From the NCBI GenBank assembly GCA_029204225.1, contig CM055095.1, positions 61,425,910-61,489,909 of the forward strand: 64,000 nt of DNA. The letters are read 5' to 3'. This DNA comes from Diphasiastrum complanatum (taxonomy: Eukaryota; Streptophyta; Lycopodiopsida; Lycopodiales; Lycopodiaceae). Made by a program: the position numbers and the translations under genes. Below the pieces are notes generated by a model that was not told the origin of the DNA, searched no databases, and was given only the letters and a program-made list of their open reading frames with translations. Within the stretch, counting starts at the first letter, position 1, and every line of letters begins with the position of its first letter. Shown piece by piece: positions 1 through 12,757 of the stretch.

Positions 1-141
1 TCATTCCATCGTAGAGAGCTATGCTCATTGTTCAATTGATCAATTGATTTAAGTTCTCTCTTGATAGGTGTGTGTGAGTGCTAATATGATTAGTTCACTC
101 CTGTCTTGCATTTGAGCATCAAATTCCAACATAGTCTCAAT

Positions 142-870
142 GATTCTATGTTACCAGAGTCGAGTAAACTAGATGGAACTAACTACAATCTCTGGAAGTT
201 TAAGATGCAAAATTTCCTTATGGATAAGGATTTTTGGAAGCTAGTCACAGGTCAGGAGATTGTGCCATCCGATCTTAATGAACGAGATAGGAGGGCCTTC
301 ATCGAGAGGGTGCAACGTGCACACCTATATCATGAATCTTTTGGTGAAAGATAATATTATTCTACTTATTAGAAATGTTGCAGGACCTAAGGAGGCTTGG
401 GACATTCTCAAAAGTATGTACGAAATAGTCAGACGGTCATGTGTATTGTATTTGACTAAGAAGCTACATAGTTCGAAGATGAATACAAGGGAAGCTTTAA
501 CAGACTACATGATGAGAGTAAAAGATCTCAAGGATCAACTTTTTCTATAGGAGAATTTGTACCTGATAATCTTCTAGTCCCAATATTTTAAACAGTTTGC
601 CTCTAGCTTATCAAAACTTTGTTATGACTTTATCATTAAGAGAGAGGAGACCCACTCATGACGAACCGAATGGGTTTCTTCTACAAGAGGAGATGAGAAG
701 ACAAAATCTAATGTCATGAGAAGATTTTAAGGAGCAGGGATTCATCAATCAAAATGGTTGGCAAAAGCAGGAAGTTAGGGAGAATTCAGACAAGAATAAC
801 TCTTCCAAGTCTACACCAAAACGGAATGGTGATTGTAACTAATGTGGTAAACAAAGCCATATCAACAGCT
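142..870 (+). pseudogene. Ty1/copia Gag remnant, frameshifted, ends in a broken zinc knuckle
   Basis: Two overlapping frames (about 142-354 and 335-550) translate to a copia Gag of the UBN2 type: ESSKLDGTNYNLWKFKMQ and later GPKEAWDILKSMYE, MKDLKDQ-like text and, after a stop near 550, LPLAYQNFVMTLSLR in another frame. Near 838-870 a degenerate CCHC knuckle is visible (C-N-stop-C-G-K-Q-S-H-I), after which homology stops. Gag is the RNA-binding coat protein of the retrotransposon. No protease, integrase or RT follows, so this is a fragment. The frame changes and in-frame stops mean it cannot make a full Gag. Bases 1-141 may be element leader, but I cannot show that. Confidence 0.85.
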
Positions 871-3853
871 TTCTTGCCTTTCTTAGCCATGAACTTTTCT
901 GTAATTTTCAGATCTGTGGCTCAACCTTCTTAGCAAAAAAAATTTAGCTTGCAGCTTGTGCCCAGATGCCGAGCTCTGACTCTTTTTCCCCAAAAAATCA
1001 GCCTATATTCACGATTTCTATCACATGGTAAGCTGGAATTTCAATCTGCTGGTTCTGAGTGCCTGTCACCACTTTAAAGACTAGAATCATTTATGCTGGT
1101 GGATATGATGGCCTTCTCTATCATATAAGGTAGAGGAAACTGTTTCCATTCTGACAACTCTCAGATATCCCTCAGCATGCAATCAAGGAAAAAAAAGATT
1201 TGGTAGAATGTTTACGCCACATAGATCAAAAGATATCATGCTAAATCCAGCATTAAATTCTGGCATACGGTAGAACTAGAAAATTTCACAGTATTCATTA
1301 AAGCCTTCAAGCATAATAAGGCCTCAAACGATAGAATTGATACATTTTAAAGTACTAATATCTTTGCATGCAAGCATAATAAGGCCTCATATAGTTTGAT
1401 TCCATTATAGCTCTCATTGGGAATGCAAGCAAACCAAATTTTGTCCATAATATATAAGCATTCAATCCATAATCAGCCTAAGCAACACCAGTAAAATGCA
1501 CATTGACATGACGTCTCATCCACGAAGCTCAATCCAACCTCATCCCTGAGCTGTCAAAGTCTGCACGGCATCCCAGATCAATCCCGTAAACAGTAGCTAT
1601 AGTGTCACATACCACCATAACCCAACTGATTCAAGGAGTTGCATCGTGTAAGTACTGCGTGAATTTACAAGCTCAAAATCGTGTCCAGGACTACAATGGT
1701 CACCATTGATAGTCAACCGAATATCAACCCCAGTATATATAGTCACAGCCCTTGGAGACCAACCGCACGCAAAGTGTACTCCCCTCCCACACATGACGTC
1801 CACCACTAACAGTCCACTGTTTGTTTACTTTTTTTAATGCCTGGCCTCCGATCAACTCATAGTTGAACTATGACTCATCTACAGTTATCTTAGGTCATAA
1901 TTAATTGAACTATGTAAACTCGTGTAGGTCCCTCTAACCCAAGGTTAATAATTGAACTATGTTAACTCGTGTAGGTCCCTCTAACCCAAGGTTAACTGTT
2001 GACTCATATTCTAGTCGACGTAACAATCAGTGTTGCATCTTCAGGATCGACTATACACTGACAGAGAAGACATTGTCCTTATCATCCTATAGGTCCTTGG
2101 ACCCCACCCACATTATCATTTGACATTACACCATATAGTATGGGGATCTAGATCAATTTACCATTGGTTTCCTTGATAACAGGACAGTTGAGCAAATGGG
2201 TAACACTTTGACCCTTCAGGACATGATGGAGGTCAGAACTGCAGTGCGGCAGGTGCAGGAAGCTCATTGAGTGCCCCACAACAGTCCCAAACAGAGTGGG
2301 GTCTGTGCACACTGCACAGTAGCAATTGTACGATGCTTTGCAGTCATCCAAGTAGTGGTCGACATAGGAGAGGACCATATCAATATGCAAGCCAATGAGA
2401 CAATCAACCTAGTTGGGGATATCCAACTAGAAGCAGCTATTCAACCCCAGGAACTGCAAAATGGACCATCTGCCGGACCAGTAAATGTTGATGCAAAAAA
2501 ATATGTCTGCGTTAGGGCTGAAATGACGAGATTATCAGATGGTTCAGTGACTTAGATTCAGCTTGCTCCTATCAACGTACCTGTGCAAAAATTGTCAATC
2601 TTGTTCTTCTTCGTTGATGAATCTCATACTTGCAATGTTCTCTTTTTTTCTGCATCCTTCTCTATAATAGCTCCTATCTCCAAGGATTCCAAGCTAGACT
2701 GCAGTGTTTTTTCTTGAGATTGCACTCTAGCAGATTCACCGCAAGTCTAGATTAGCCAGTGAAAAAGCTACAGGGACTTGATTTTCTCTTATAAGAAATT
2801 ACCAAGTCCTTCAAGGATAGTTTTCCTTGTAGATTTAGTGAATTTTTCCTTAAAAAGCAAAAGGAAACGGATATTTTTTTATTTCATTCTCGTGCATCTG
2901 GTGTGTATACTAATAAAACACCACATATAAACTAATGAAACCCTGCCAAATATGCCAAGGATCACAGTTATGGTGTAGTCTAGACAGTACTTGTCTTCAT
3001 TAACTAACAACTCCAAAACCTACTTTTTGATATTTTTCTTCGAATTCAAAGAGTCTCCAAATGGGTTCACAAAACACTGAGCTCTAATAACAGACTAGGC
3101 ACCTTAACCATGAGATGCAAAATGGAGAAAATAGAGTAAGAAGCATATAATCATCCATTACATAACGAACCCACATCATAGCATACAAGAAAAGAGCGGT
3201 AGGGAGAAATGTGTTTGACAGTTGACCAAAACTCAACATATTACAATATTCATTCAATGACAACATAGTCATTACTCATTGAAAAGCAATTTTTAAGGCC
3301 ACAATCACAGATATCCAGAGATTTCTTGGTAAACTATCTTTGCAAAATAAACAGGAACTTTCTCCATCATCACCTTCCAAGGTTTTTGTTGTAACAATGT
3401 GTTTTCATACACTAAATTTGAGTGCTCTAGTCTTTCAAGCACAGATGTATTTTCGTTGAATCTTAAAAGACAGCAAAGCTGCTTGAAGAACCTCCACCTA
3501 TTACAATGGAAGGTTCAAATAACCAGGAGACCTACCTTAATTCTGCCGGGCCTTAACATAGCACCTTATCTGCTGCTGCCTGTTATTGTGGCATGTGCCA
3601 TGTAACACTGCCCAATTGTTTATGCTAAAAGCTATAAGTAGGTGTTTGCCACCAACCACATGTTGTAGTTTGAAATAATCTTGCCCTCTTGATTTTTGTC
3701 ATTACAATAAATTATGCAGACATCAAAAATTTCAGATATTCATTTGCACATGAACCCTACACATAATTTCTAAACACAAACTGCACACTCAGTTATGGAA
3801 ACTGTAGATGCTAAAGTTACTTCAAGGATCTATCATCAACAAGTTGGATATAC
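871..3853. other. No recognised gene
   Basis: Short open frames at 1597-1806, 2148-2390, 2271-2555 and 3084-3605 show no domain, motif or codon pattern that I recognise. The interval lies downstream of the two LRR-gene exons on the minus strand and might contain intron sequence of that gene, but I found no further leucine-rich exon in it. Confidence 0.5.
1904..1998. repeat. 47-48 bp tandem duplication (two units)
   Basis: The unit containing ACTCGTGTAGGTCCCTCTAA occurs twice in direct succession with only one or two changes (TGTAAACT versus TGTTAACT). It is a simple recent two-copy duplication in otherwise unassigned sequence. Confidence 0.9.
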
Positions 3854-4319
3854 CTGCAGAGAGCAATCAGAAAACAATCTGAAAGTAGATTGTGATAGAA
3901 GCCGATGGGCAATAAGCTCATTAAGGATCTGTTGAGACAAATCTCTGGGTAAAATTGCCATGGAGTCGTATATATGTATGCTCTGTCAAGTGACAACAAA
4001 GCTCACTATAACAAGTTGAAGAATGCTGCACTAACAAATAAACCTAAAAATAAGCATTGAACAGCCACTTTACAACATGGGCTGATGTGACATGCAAAAT
4101 ATAGATCCTAAGAAAGCAATCCCCTCAAAGTACCTGGCAGATATCCTTTATGGAAAGCTGCAGTAGAGATGGGTGCTCTCCGATTCCAGCACCATGATTA
4201 TGTACCTTTCCATACTTGGCTTTCCATTGCAAAGTAATGCCCCTTTTCAATGTGCTCCCCTGGCCTTCATCACCGTCATTATCTTGCTGATGCCTCTTCC
4301 TTGAGCATGCTCCCCCCAT
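3854..4319 (-). CDS. First two exons of a plant LRR/RNI-like gene (MGGACSRKR family), partial
   Basis: On the minus strand an ATG at 4319 opens exon 1 (4319-4134), which begins MGGACSRKRHQQDNDGDEG and ends HPSLLQLSIKDICQ at a CAG|GTACTT donor. Exon 2 (3982-3854) follows an acceptor ending CTTGACAG, stays in phase 0, reads IYDSMAILPRDLSQQILNEL and ends SDCSLQ at a CAG|GTATAT donor. A start MGGxCSRKR, then PSL-x-L-C-x-K-I-C, then LPRDxSQQIxNEL is the N-terminal layout of a plant family of RNI-like/LRR proteins (Arabidopsis At4g23840 is the relative I recall; not checked here). MGG could allow N-myristoylation. The leucine-rich exons should lie downstream, at lower coordinates. I did not find them between 1 and 3.85 kb, so the gene either has long introns running past the window edge or is truncated. 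Confidence 0.8.
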
Positions 4320-4925
4320 TGCAATAATTAATCTATTAAGAATGCTCCTTTCACCCTACACGCCCTTATATAAGCAATTTGAGAAAATATTGATGCTTCT
4401 TTGCCACATTATGAACAAATAAGACACAACACAGCAGACAACTATTTGTAGCTCATGTAGTAGTCATGTTAATCCCCAAAGATATGCTGCACCGGCGTGT
4501 TCCTCTGCGTGATGTGACTGAATGTGACAAATCCTTCAAAAGATATGACAAGTAATCAATCTTTGCTATGAAGATTTTCTGAAAAAGCAGATGTTCAATG
4601 TCAATATGAGAAAGTTCAATCATGTAAACAGCATGAAGATTCAAAAGGGAAGAACAAGTCATGACTCCAACATAAGCAGAAACGTCACACTCAAAGAGAA
4701 ATGCACAAAGAATGGCTGTGTCTTCATTAGTGTCACACTCATTAGGAACATTCGTGTCTGATTTGCTCCGAGATATAAGATTATATCGTCTCATTTTTTT
4801 CATAACAAAAGCATCTCTATCCAACCAGTTTCAGCAGATAATCTGGTAACAGTGTCTGGAATGTCTCAGACGTATATATCAATCGCAAATAAACAACTTG
4901 AGAAGGTAGACAAATTTGACCAACA
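4320..4925. other. Upstream region of the LRR-like gene; unidentified 123-codon frame
   Basis: This stretch lies 5' of the minus-strand start codon at 4319 and would hold its promoter and 5' UTR. A minus-strand frame at 4453-4824 (123 codons, starting MDRDAFVMKKMRRYN) is open but has no motif I recognise. It could be chance. I cannot point to a defensible TATA box. Confidence 0.3.
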
Positions 4926-5219
4926 TTGCCATGTGATTTGAATTTCCCTAGGCACCAAGGTTCATCCAGTTTTTCACATTCGTCGTTCAAAGGAACGACC
5001 TGGTGGAAAGGATGACTTAATCCTTCAGCTAGTTCAGCTTGAGGACCTGACATCCTTTGTACCCTCTGAACCACAGGCGATTGTTGATGTACGTCAATGT
5101 GGGCTCAGAAACCGGCAGGTAACTGAGTACTTGGTTCGTTGGAAGGGAAGCTCTGAGGACAATGATACTTGGGAAAAGGAACGTGACCTTAGACTGAGGT
5201 TCCCAGATTTCCTTCCCTA
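4926..5219 (+). pseudogene. Ty3/gypsy chromovirus integrase C-terminus with chromodomain
   Basis: The plus strand reads HIRRSKERPGG-like text, then EDLTSFVPSEPQAIVDV, then RQVTEYLVRWKGSSEDNDTW and EKERDLRLRFPDFLP followed by TAA at 5217-5219. The YLVRWKG...DNDTWE core is a chromodomain, which in chromoviruses tethers integrase to modified histones. The preceding FH-[VI]-S/R-x-LK stretch matches the usual integrase tail but needs a frame adjustment near 4975. Upstream, homology stops at the unrelated sequence near 4.9 kb, so the rest of pol is missing. The polypurine tract and LTR start follow at once, in the order expected for the 3' end of such an element. Confidence 0.85.
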
Positions 5220-5234
5220 AAAGAGGAATCTTTT

Positions 5235-5400
5235 AAGGAGGGAATGTCAGGGATCCAACTCCCTTGGGTCCCAAACCTAAACTTGAGATTGGACGATGAC
5301 TGGGCCTGTTGACTTGACTGGTGACTCGTGAACCTGCATGGTTGCCACGTGTCGTGATCTAGGACGTGCACATGGCTTGTGTGTGCGCGACAAATGTGAA
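5235..5400 (+). repeat. Polypurine tract and start of chromovirus 3' LTR
   Basis: Sixteen bases after the chromodomain stop codon there is a purine run, AAGGAGGGA (5235-5243), and then TGTCAGGGATCC starting at 5245. A purine tract immediately before TG is the standard plus-strand primer and LTR start of a Ty3/gypsy element. I could not find the other LTR or a clear CA end, so the right boundary given is only nominal. Confidence 0.6.
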
Positions 5401-8400
5401 GGAGTTGTGATAACAGGAGTATGGAGATTCTACTAATACATTAATTTCTTGTGTCATTGAGGATTTTTTGACATGTCATAGCAACCGAATTCTAAGTTGA
5501 TTTTTTGTGATATCAACAGCATTTCTTGAAGTCAACATCAAGTGCAGCTATTGAAAGTTTCTTTTATTTTTAAGCTGGTAACTACTACCCTACATAAAAC
5601 ATTACAGAAATAATGTGCAACCTAACAGTGCTCTTGATCCAAAACAGAGGACCTGATCAACATCCTGTAACCTGACCTTACCCACATGCCCCAACCTTCG
5701 GAAGGCATGACATGAAATACATTGGAGAAATTATGGCTAGATGAAAATGGTAAACCTACATGCTAACAACAATTTGAAACAAATTAATTCTAACACAAGT
5801 AGAAGGTAGCACTTGATAAAGAGATTGCTAATACACAACACAACCTGAACATTATTAAGTGCATTACACAAGTGAGATATCTTAAAATCCAACTACAATT
5901 GAGGATCTCCACTTGGCACAAGGTCTCCAGACTCTGAACTCTCTTTGAGTCATTATACAATAAATAGATTGCCTTATAGGGCTATACATGACTTATGGGA
6001 TACTCTACAAATCAAGCCATGTAGCACTCGTAGATTACATCTTAGGTTAAGGCTATTAGGGCCCAACCACCATTGCAATCACCATAGAATGTTCTAACAT
6101 TGCTGAATGGCACCATATTTAATTAGGATGCCCCGTATCATTGGATATCCAAGGTAATGATTTAGAGATCTTCTAAAGAATTATACATTGCACAACCCAG
6201 CAAAGTACATAGCAAATATGCAAGGCACATGACAAAAGAATCATTACTTTCCAACAAAAACCCCTGAACTATGTCAAAAGACAAGGTGCTCAGTTAGCAC
6301 ACGTACATCCATTAAGTCACCCTAAACCCCAAAACTAGCAACTCTCTCTCTCCATCAAAAGAAGCACATGCACAAACTAGCTATGAGAAATCCTGATAAC
6401 GGCATGGTCGAAAGATACCAATAATGCCTCACTCAAAGTTACCCTAAACACTGAAACTAGCTTCAGTCCTCTGCACCAAAAGAAGGACAAACATGAAACA
6501 TTCCCTCAAATTTTTTAACTAAAGATAAAAATCCATAGTTCACTGGAAAAGTCCCCTCCGTACTGCCTTGTAAGCCATTAAAGTCCATAATCAGAAATTT
6601 ATATGCCCATATAGATTTTTTACTGCTTGTAAAAATTTTGGGTGAATCAATTTATCGTAAAAGATGATGCCCAGACTTTTTTTCAAACACATCTTAGAAT
6701 CATGTTGGGCAAGAGCAAATGGAATTCTTGCTCATCCTTTACTTGAGGGAATCGCCTTTCAAGAGACCATCACCAATGGTTTGGGTAACTATTAATGTTA
6801 CATCTCGCCCTAACAGGGTCACCATAAGAGCCTGTTATAAAAGAAAACATGCTGAAAGCTGCCTCGAAACATAAGACCTCATAGTCATCAAACCGGCTTT
6901 CTGCAATCACAATCACTATCTCGTGATCACCATAGATAAATTTGGAGCTTTGCAACACCCATCCCTGCTTTCTTCATGGCACAGCTGGGAATTGCGGTGT
7001 TACAGTGAAAAATATTAGGGCATAGGTGTGCTATTGCGGAATACTCACGGCGTTCCACAGCAAATAGCGCAGAACTGAGTAAATGTTTCCATGAGAGGTT
7101 AACAATTAGATAGAAGGAAGTCCATAGAAACTGCAATGAACTTTATGATCATGCAATTCCGCATTGCTGCTTGGCAACCAAGATGTAAAAAATAAGAGCA
7201 ACATGACCCCCCAGAGTTGAATGACAAGGCTGAGAGATTATTACTGCGCTGAATAATCTAGCCTCGCAATTTGCTAGCATAATTTAAGAACAGACAGCTA
7301 AATTACTCATGAGCTTGTCACCACCAACTGTAAAATGTGGTCGAAACTTAAGCATAGAGGGGCATAGAAGAAACCGATGCTTCAGTCCAAAAGCAGAACA
7401 ATATCAAAAATAAGAAGGTACAACAGCATCAAAAACAGAAGGAAGAAGCACTCTAATCCTACCAACGCTGCCAACAAAAGGAAATGAAAATGCGAAAAAG
7501 GATTGGAATTCTTACATTCAAAGCCGAAATATGAGCTCATGGATAAGCAGAGCAAAAATCTGAAAGCGCAGAGCGCATGATGATGTTGATGCATCAAATT
7601 GCGATCAGATTACATGCGAAAAAGCAGCAATTGCATGTAATTGCAGGGCAGATTATTGGCGCCATAGCCAAAGCACATGGATCTTCCGAATTGAAGAACA
7701 GAAAAGAAGAGAAAAGACGAGCGACGAAACCAAAAAAGAGAAGGCGCTTTAACGGAAAAGGTTAGAATGCGATGAAAAGCCTGATATCTTAAACGCACGC
7801 ATCGTTTCAACTCCTCGACCGTTCCGATGCTGCCACGTCCTCCACATCGCCTATCAAAGGACTAAAGCCGTATTGTATGACACGTGTCAGAGATCCAAGT
7901 GGTCGTTCGTAAGATGCATCGTGCCATTAATCCCCGTCTCAAGGCCAGAGCTCTACCCAGACCTTGGTCCAAACCTACCCCCTGGTACCGCGCCTGATTC
8001 CGCCAGCTCTAAATTCTGTGCGAGTCCGAGGCTAGAAAGGTCCCGCACCGAGCTCCGAGTCTAGGTAGGTCCGGTCTCAAGGCTAGACTCGGTGCCGAGC
8101 CTCAGAGCCCGGTTTAGCATTATCGGGAACCCACGCCCAAGCTTCATGCAATGGCGCCACCTCAGCCAATGACCTCCGGTAGCCAGTAATTCTGTCCGAT
8201 GACTGCCTATTCCTGGAGCACGCCGATGACCTCCAGCGCGGGCTCGTGACTGGCGGCTCCGGTTCCTTTGCCTTAGCAGAGAAACTGAAGTCCACCGGAA
8301 GTGCCGGGATCGTACCCTAAATTTGGAGGGAGGGCCTTTATGTAATTTACTCATTTCTCTAGAAATTCCAAAGAAAATCCAAAAAAATAAAAACATTGGC

Positions 8401-10296
8401 TCCATATAGAATCATAGTTAGATCGTCTGATTCAGGTATCAAAATATTGATCACTCAAATCTACATCTTTTTAAAGAGTACGGTTTATTTTCATCTAGAT
8501 TATATGAAAATTTGCTAAAACTTTGGATGCCAAAAGTAATACTTGACCTACCATTAGTTGATAGTTGATCAATTCTCAACCGTGCTCATACTTACTCTAC
8601 AATTGATAATCTAAATGCACACCTAGAATCTCACATTTGACAAGTCAATACCTCTCAAAACCAGCATTTAATTGAAACCAAAACTTTTTATTGACACTAG
8701 GAATGTAGTCTAGGAGTTTTTAAGATTTTGACAACTTACTAATTTAATCTCTCCAACTACCCTTCTAGGTGAAGGGTAGGGTGCTAACCTAAATGATAAG
8801 ACATTTGGCTCTCTCTTTTTTGGGGTAATGAGAAAGGCCTCTCAAATAGTTGTAACAAGGAAAAAAAAAAGAGACTTTCAAAGGCAATTTGTCGGTTAAG
8901 GTTTTTATATTTATACTTTGTGATGACGCCACCTTGACTCTTCTTTTTTATCTCAACACCACCTTGCTTTTATCATGGATTTATGTAGGTCTTTTGTTGT
9001 AAGGACTTATGATTCTAGCATTTGTTAGGTGCATAAGTACCATGTACTTCGATCAATCAGTTGAGCCTCAACATGTAGCGAGGCTACCAAAATGTCCACA
9101 CTATGATGATTAGGCTGATTGTATTAGACACTCTTACCCAACTCAACATGTTGGCCTTGATTTCAATGTTCTTTTGGCGTGTCTCAATGATGGAATAAGA
9201 TGCTTGCCCCACTTATGAGACAAAATTCTTTGGTGATAAATTTGTTTTTTTGTAAATAATTATTTATAAATTATAAGGGAGAGTAAAGAGAGAACACACA
9301 AATGCTTTGCTTTCATTGGTTGAGGCTACCTTAAGCCCCACGTTAGACACAAGGTGAGACTTACCCATAGGCGGCACTCATCATGGGGGAAGGTCCCTCT
9401 CTCCACATGGGAGAATAACATGTGGTACCTTGGCCCCATGTAGAATGGGACACCTCACCAACCTTTAGGCCACGGCATTATCTTCACATGTGTTATATCT
9501 TTGGAGTAGAGAGAATCCATAAAGCATTGAGATACAAGGTGGGTTTTTTATGCCAAACAAATCTACTAATCTTATTATAGACAAATTGAGTACTAACTCC
9601 CCAAAGAGGCTATAGATAGTACAAAAGAGAGGGGTTATAAGGCCTTAGCTAATCAATAATCATTTAATGATAGTCTTTGAACTTGATAATATGTCCAAAA
9701 GTGAGGTGTAGTTAGAGAGTGTCCAGCCACATAACATGTGTTGTGATAATGAGGGACCGAAGAGGTCCAAATGGTTGGTAGCAAAAGCAAACAGGTGAGA
9801 CAAGGTTTTTGAAATTATATTTGAAACGCTTATGATCAAGGTGGAGTATTGATGAAAGATATGAAAATGTCAAAGATAGCATGTACTGTGCCCTAGCTAG
9901 TCTAGAGTTATGAACAGAGTGAGATGATCACAAACAGCTAGAATCAGTTGGGCCTAGAGGAGATATAAAGGGCTTCCTAATGTGAAAATTACATATCCAA
10001 AACACATTTAGTGGATCAACAAGAATTTGCCCAAATTTGGATGCACATCTAGTTTTATCTACAAGATAGAAAGTCCAACATTGTAGTTTGTGAGCTATTC
10101 ACTTTATTTTTCCTATATCATTAATTTTCCACCACTTCCAAGGCGAATATTGGTTGTGGTTCCAATGCTAGCAAAACCTTTGGTGTAGTATATCATCCTC
10201 ATATGTCGAGCAAACACAGTATGTAAAGCCTGAATATCTTAGTCTTCTTCGATTGCTAAGTCATTATCATGAAATTCACTTTTTCTATTGACTATT
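5401..10296. other. No recognised gene (4.9 kb)
   Basis: Mostly AT-rich sequence with only short frames that carry no recognisable domain. About 7,860-8,330 is clearly GC-richer and contains repeated AGGTCCGGTCTCAAGG/CTAGACTCGGTGCCGAGC-like words. Its overlapping minus-strand frames (8061-8405) look like by-products of GC-rich codons. The first 100-600 bases probably include the rest of the chromovirus LTR. Confidence 0.5.
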
Positions 10297-11380
10297 CTTT
10301 TACAAGTAGAGGTGAGGAAGTCCTCCAAATCCAAGGTAGAGCCTCCAAATGTCCTCCAAGCGACCTGCAAGCTCCAAGATGCTCCCCAACTCCAAGCTAG
10401 GATGCCTCCACCTGCAAGTAAGGATCAAGTATTCACCACCCAACCATAGCTAGATCCAAGCTCCAAGAAAGACCTATCTAGCACCCCCTTGTGAACCATA
10501 AACAAATCACAAGCATACCACAACATACTATAGCATACTCAAGATCCAAACCCTACTTATGTCCCATACCATAAGCAAGATCCAAACCCTAAGCATACTA
10601 CACACAAAAAAGTACTCTACACACTAGTAGCAACACTAGAGCATAAGCAAAGCAAGCAAGAGAGATCTCTCCTCCCCCCAATGGGCCCTACTACCCTCGT
10701 ATAGATGGCCCATGGACCCCTCCAGTGCACTATGGAGTTCCATGCCCATCCAATGAGAGAGAGAGAAGCCTAGGGCAGTTAAAGAGCCTCCAAGAACCTC
10801 CATAGGCTTATGGAAAGTCAAGAGACTCCTTTCACAACCTATGAGAGAGAGAGAAGCCTAGGGGAGTTAAAGAGCCTCCAAGAACCTCCATAGGCTTATG
10901 GAAGGTCAAGAGACTCCTTCCATAACCTATGACTCTTTGAATGCCTTTCTTGTGGAAGTTGGGAACTCATTGGACCCATTTGAAGTGCATGTATACTTTG
11001 GTCCTAGACCATTATAGTGATCTGGTTCAAGGTTGAGGCCCAAGGTTTAGAAAAATACACCCTCCTACTAGGTCCCAATGCCCAAGTTGTGCATGTATAC
11101 TTTGGTCCTAGACCATTAAAGTGATCTGGTTCAAGGTTGAGGCCCAAGGTTTAGAAAAATAGTCATCCAATGACTTTCTAACATCTCTCTAGGTTCCATA
11201 CCTCCATCCAAGGCATAGACACCTACCTGCCCTTAACCAAGGACACTGGTACCTTAATCTAAGACACCTACTCTTAATCCTAAGTGTACCCCTTATCCAA
11301 GGGTCATGTGACTCCATACCTCCAACCAAGGTATAGTCACTTGCCTGCCCTTATCCAAAGGCACATACCCTTAATCCTAA
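10297..11380 (-). repeat. LTR-A copy, minus orientation, with two internal tandem duplications
   Basis: From 10297 to about 11,170 the minus strand matches the plus-strand LTR at 16,005-17,445 (same order of words, including the AGAGAGATCTCTCCTCCCCCC block and the CTACTTGTAAAAG end at 10297). This copy carries a roughly 95-bp direct duplication around 10,750-10,930 and another of roughly 115 bp around 10,986-11,166 that the plus copy lacks. The flank beyond 10297 has no primer-binding site, so it is an isolated or truncated LTR. Sequence from 11,170 to 11,380 is probably its upstream part, because the plus copy is truncated there and cannot confirm it. Confidence 0.75.
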
Positions 11381-12553
11381 TGTTGCATTATTTTCCTTCT
11401 TACTAATTGACTAATCGGTTTTAATCTTAATCCATTGTTAATCTAGTTCTGCGGATTTTCTCGTGTTTTTATACAGTCTGCAGAATTACAAGTGTTTTTA
11501 CACAGTCTGCAGAAATACACGGAGTTTACAATAGTGTCGCCTTTTTCGTCTGTCAGGAATCTCGTGAAAAAATGCAGTGTCGTCTTTTTCGCATTTTTCG
11601 CCTGACAGAAATCTCATGTAAAATCACAGTGTTGCATTTTTCGCTTTTTTCAAAGAGCCTCAAATGTTAAGGAAATGACTCTGACAAAGTGTGGGGCAAT
11701 CCTAAATGAGATTTTAAGGCACTGTCGGTTTTTTGCAAAATTCTGACACTGTCGCTTGTGGCTGTTTTAGTTCATTTTTACATAGCTACAGTTTTGGTTC
11801 ATTTATGCAGACAGAACGTTTACGGCCAATTTCACTGCTTATCAGCAATCAATGACAAGGAACCGGATGGATGCCAGTGGATCACCAGCCAACTGGCGAT
11901 CGTGACCTAATTTTTTAGTATAAATAGCTATTCATATTCATACAGTTTTCATTATCAAGATAATCAGAATTATCAAATCAGAAGTTATTAGCAAGCATTT
12001 GAATAGTTAGCTCTCTCTCTCAAGCCTACAAGCTTGAACACTCCTGAGCATTCTAGCTCACTTCTTAGAGTTGTTTTAGAGATTGTTATTGCGCCACTGC
12101 TTATCAGCATTGTGCATTAATTCAAACTTTCATTTTAGTTGCTCAAAGATAGCATAGAGTACGCGATTTCGATCCGCAACTTATTGTACTCATTTACTAC
12201 TGTTTCGCTTTCATACTGAATCAATACTATCCTTTATTGCGTTCAACTTCATCTCAGAATGTATGTGTTTTCTGGAGTTCTTCGTGACTAATTATTTATC
12301 TGATAATTCAATGCTTAATTGTTTGGCTACGTAATCACTGTAGTACTGATGATTCCAAAGTTAGTTACTATAAGATCAAACATGATTTCTATTACTATTG
12401 TTTTGTTTGAAATTGATAGGCGTAGTCATGCATTGTGAAAGGAAAAGATAGTTTATTCCACCATACACGAAAATATTTCTTTCTAGACACTCGAATTATT
12501 TTCATTCGTTTCTTTTCGAGCTAGACCTATCTTCTGCACACCACTTCCCGACA
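11381..12553 (+). repeat. 5' LTR of copia-A element
   Basis: The segment starts TGTTGCATTA at 11381, ends CCCGACA at 12553, and is followed directly by a perfect plant initiator-Met primer-binding site. TG...CA limits plus the binding site define a copia 5' LTR of about 1,173 bp. A TATA box (TATAAATAG, 11919-11927) lies in the middle, where the U3/R boundary is expected. Words such as GTGTTGCATTTTTCGC and TTTTTCGCCTGACA in its first third resemble the minisatellite inside the copia-C 3' LTR, which supports family membership. The 3' LTR is missing from the window. Confidence 0.8.
11919..11927 (+). promoter_or_regulatory. TATA box in copia-A LTR
   Basis: TATAAATAG about 540 bp after the LTR start is a canonical plant TATA element. 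Transcription would begin about 30 bp downstream, near 11,950, defining the start of R. Confidence 0.6.
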
Positions 12554-12565
12554 TGGTATCAGAGC
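12554..12565 (+). other. Primer-binding site (initiator tRNA-Met)
   Basis: TGGTATCAGAGC directly after the LTR end CCCGACA is complementary to the 3' end of plant initiator tRNA-Met and primes minus-strand DNA synthesis in most plant copia elements. Confidence 0.9.
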
Positions 12566-12757
12566 AATTTCACTACTTTATCTAATACCTACATGGTATC
12601 AGACCAAAATCTCTAATACTTGATATCTTTCGTGATATCAAATTGATAATCATACTCTTCAGTTCTTTTCAACTTTTCAGTATCAGAGAATTGATTTCCT
12701 ATTGTTGGCATTACTACATCTTAGCGTCATCGATACAATCAACAGACTAAGTTCCAG

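Noticed and set aside
4453-4824. 123-codon minus-strand frame as a gene
   Set aside because: No motif, no splice or promoter support, and it lies just upstream of the LRR-gene start; left as unassigned.
8061-8405. 114-codon minus-strand frame in the GC-rich island
   Set aside because: A second overlapping frame is equally open, no domain is visible, and GC-rich composition alone explains it.
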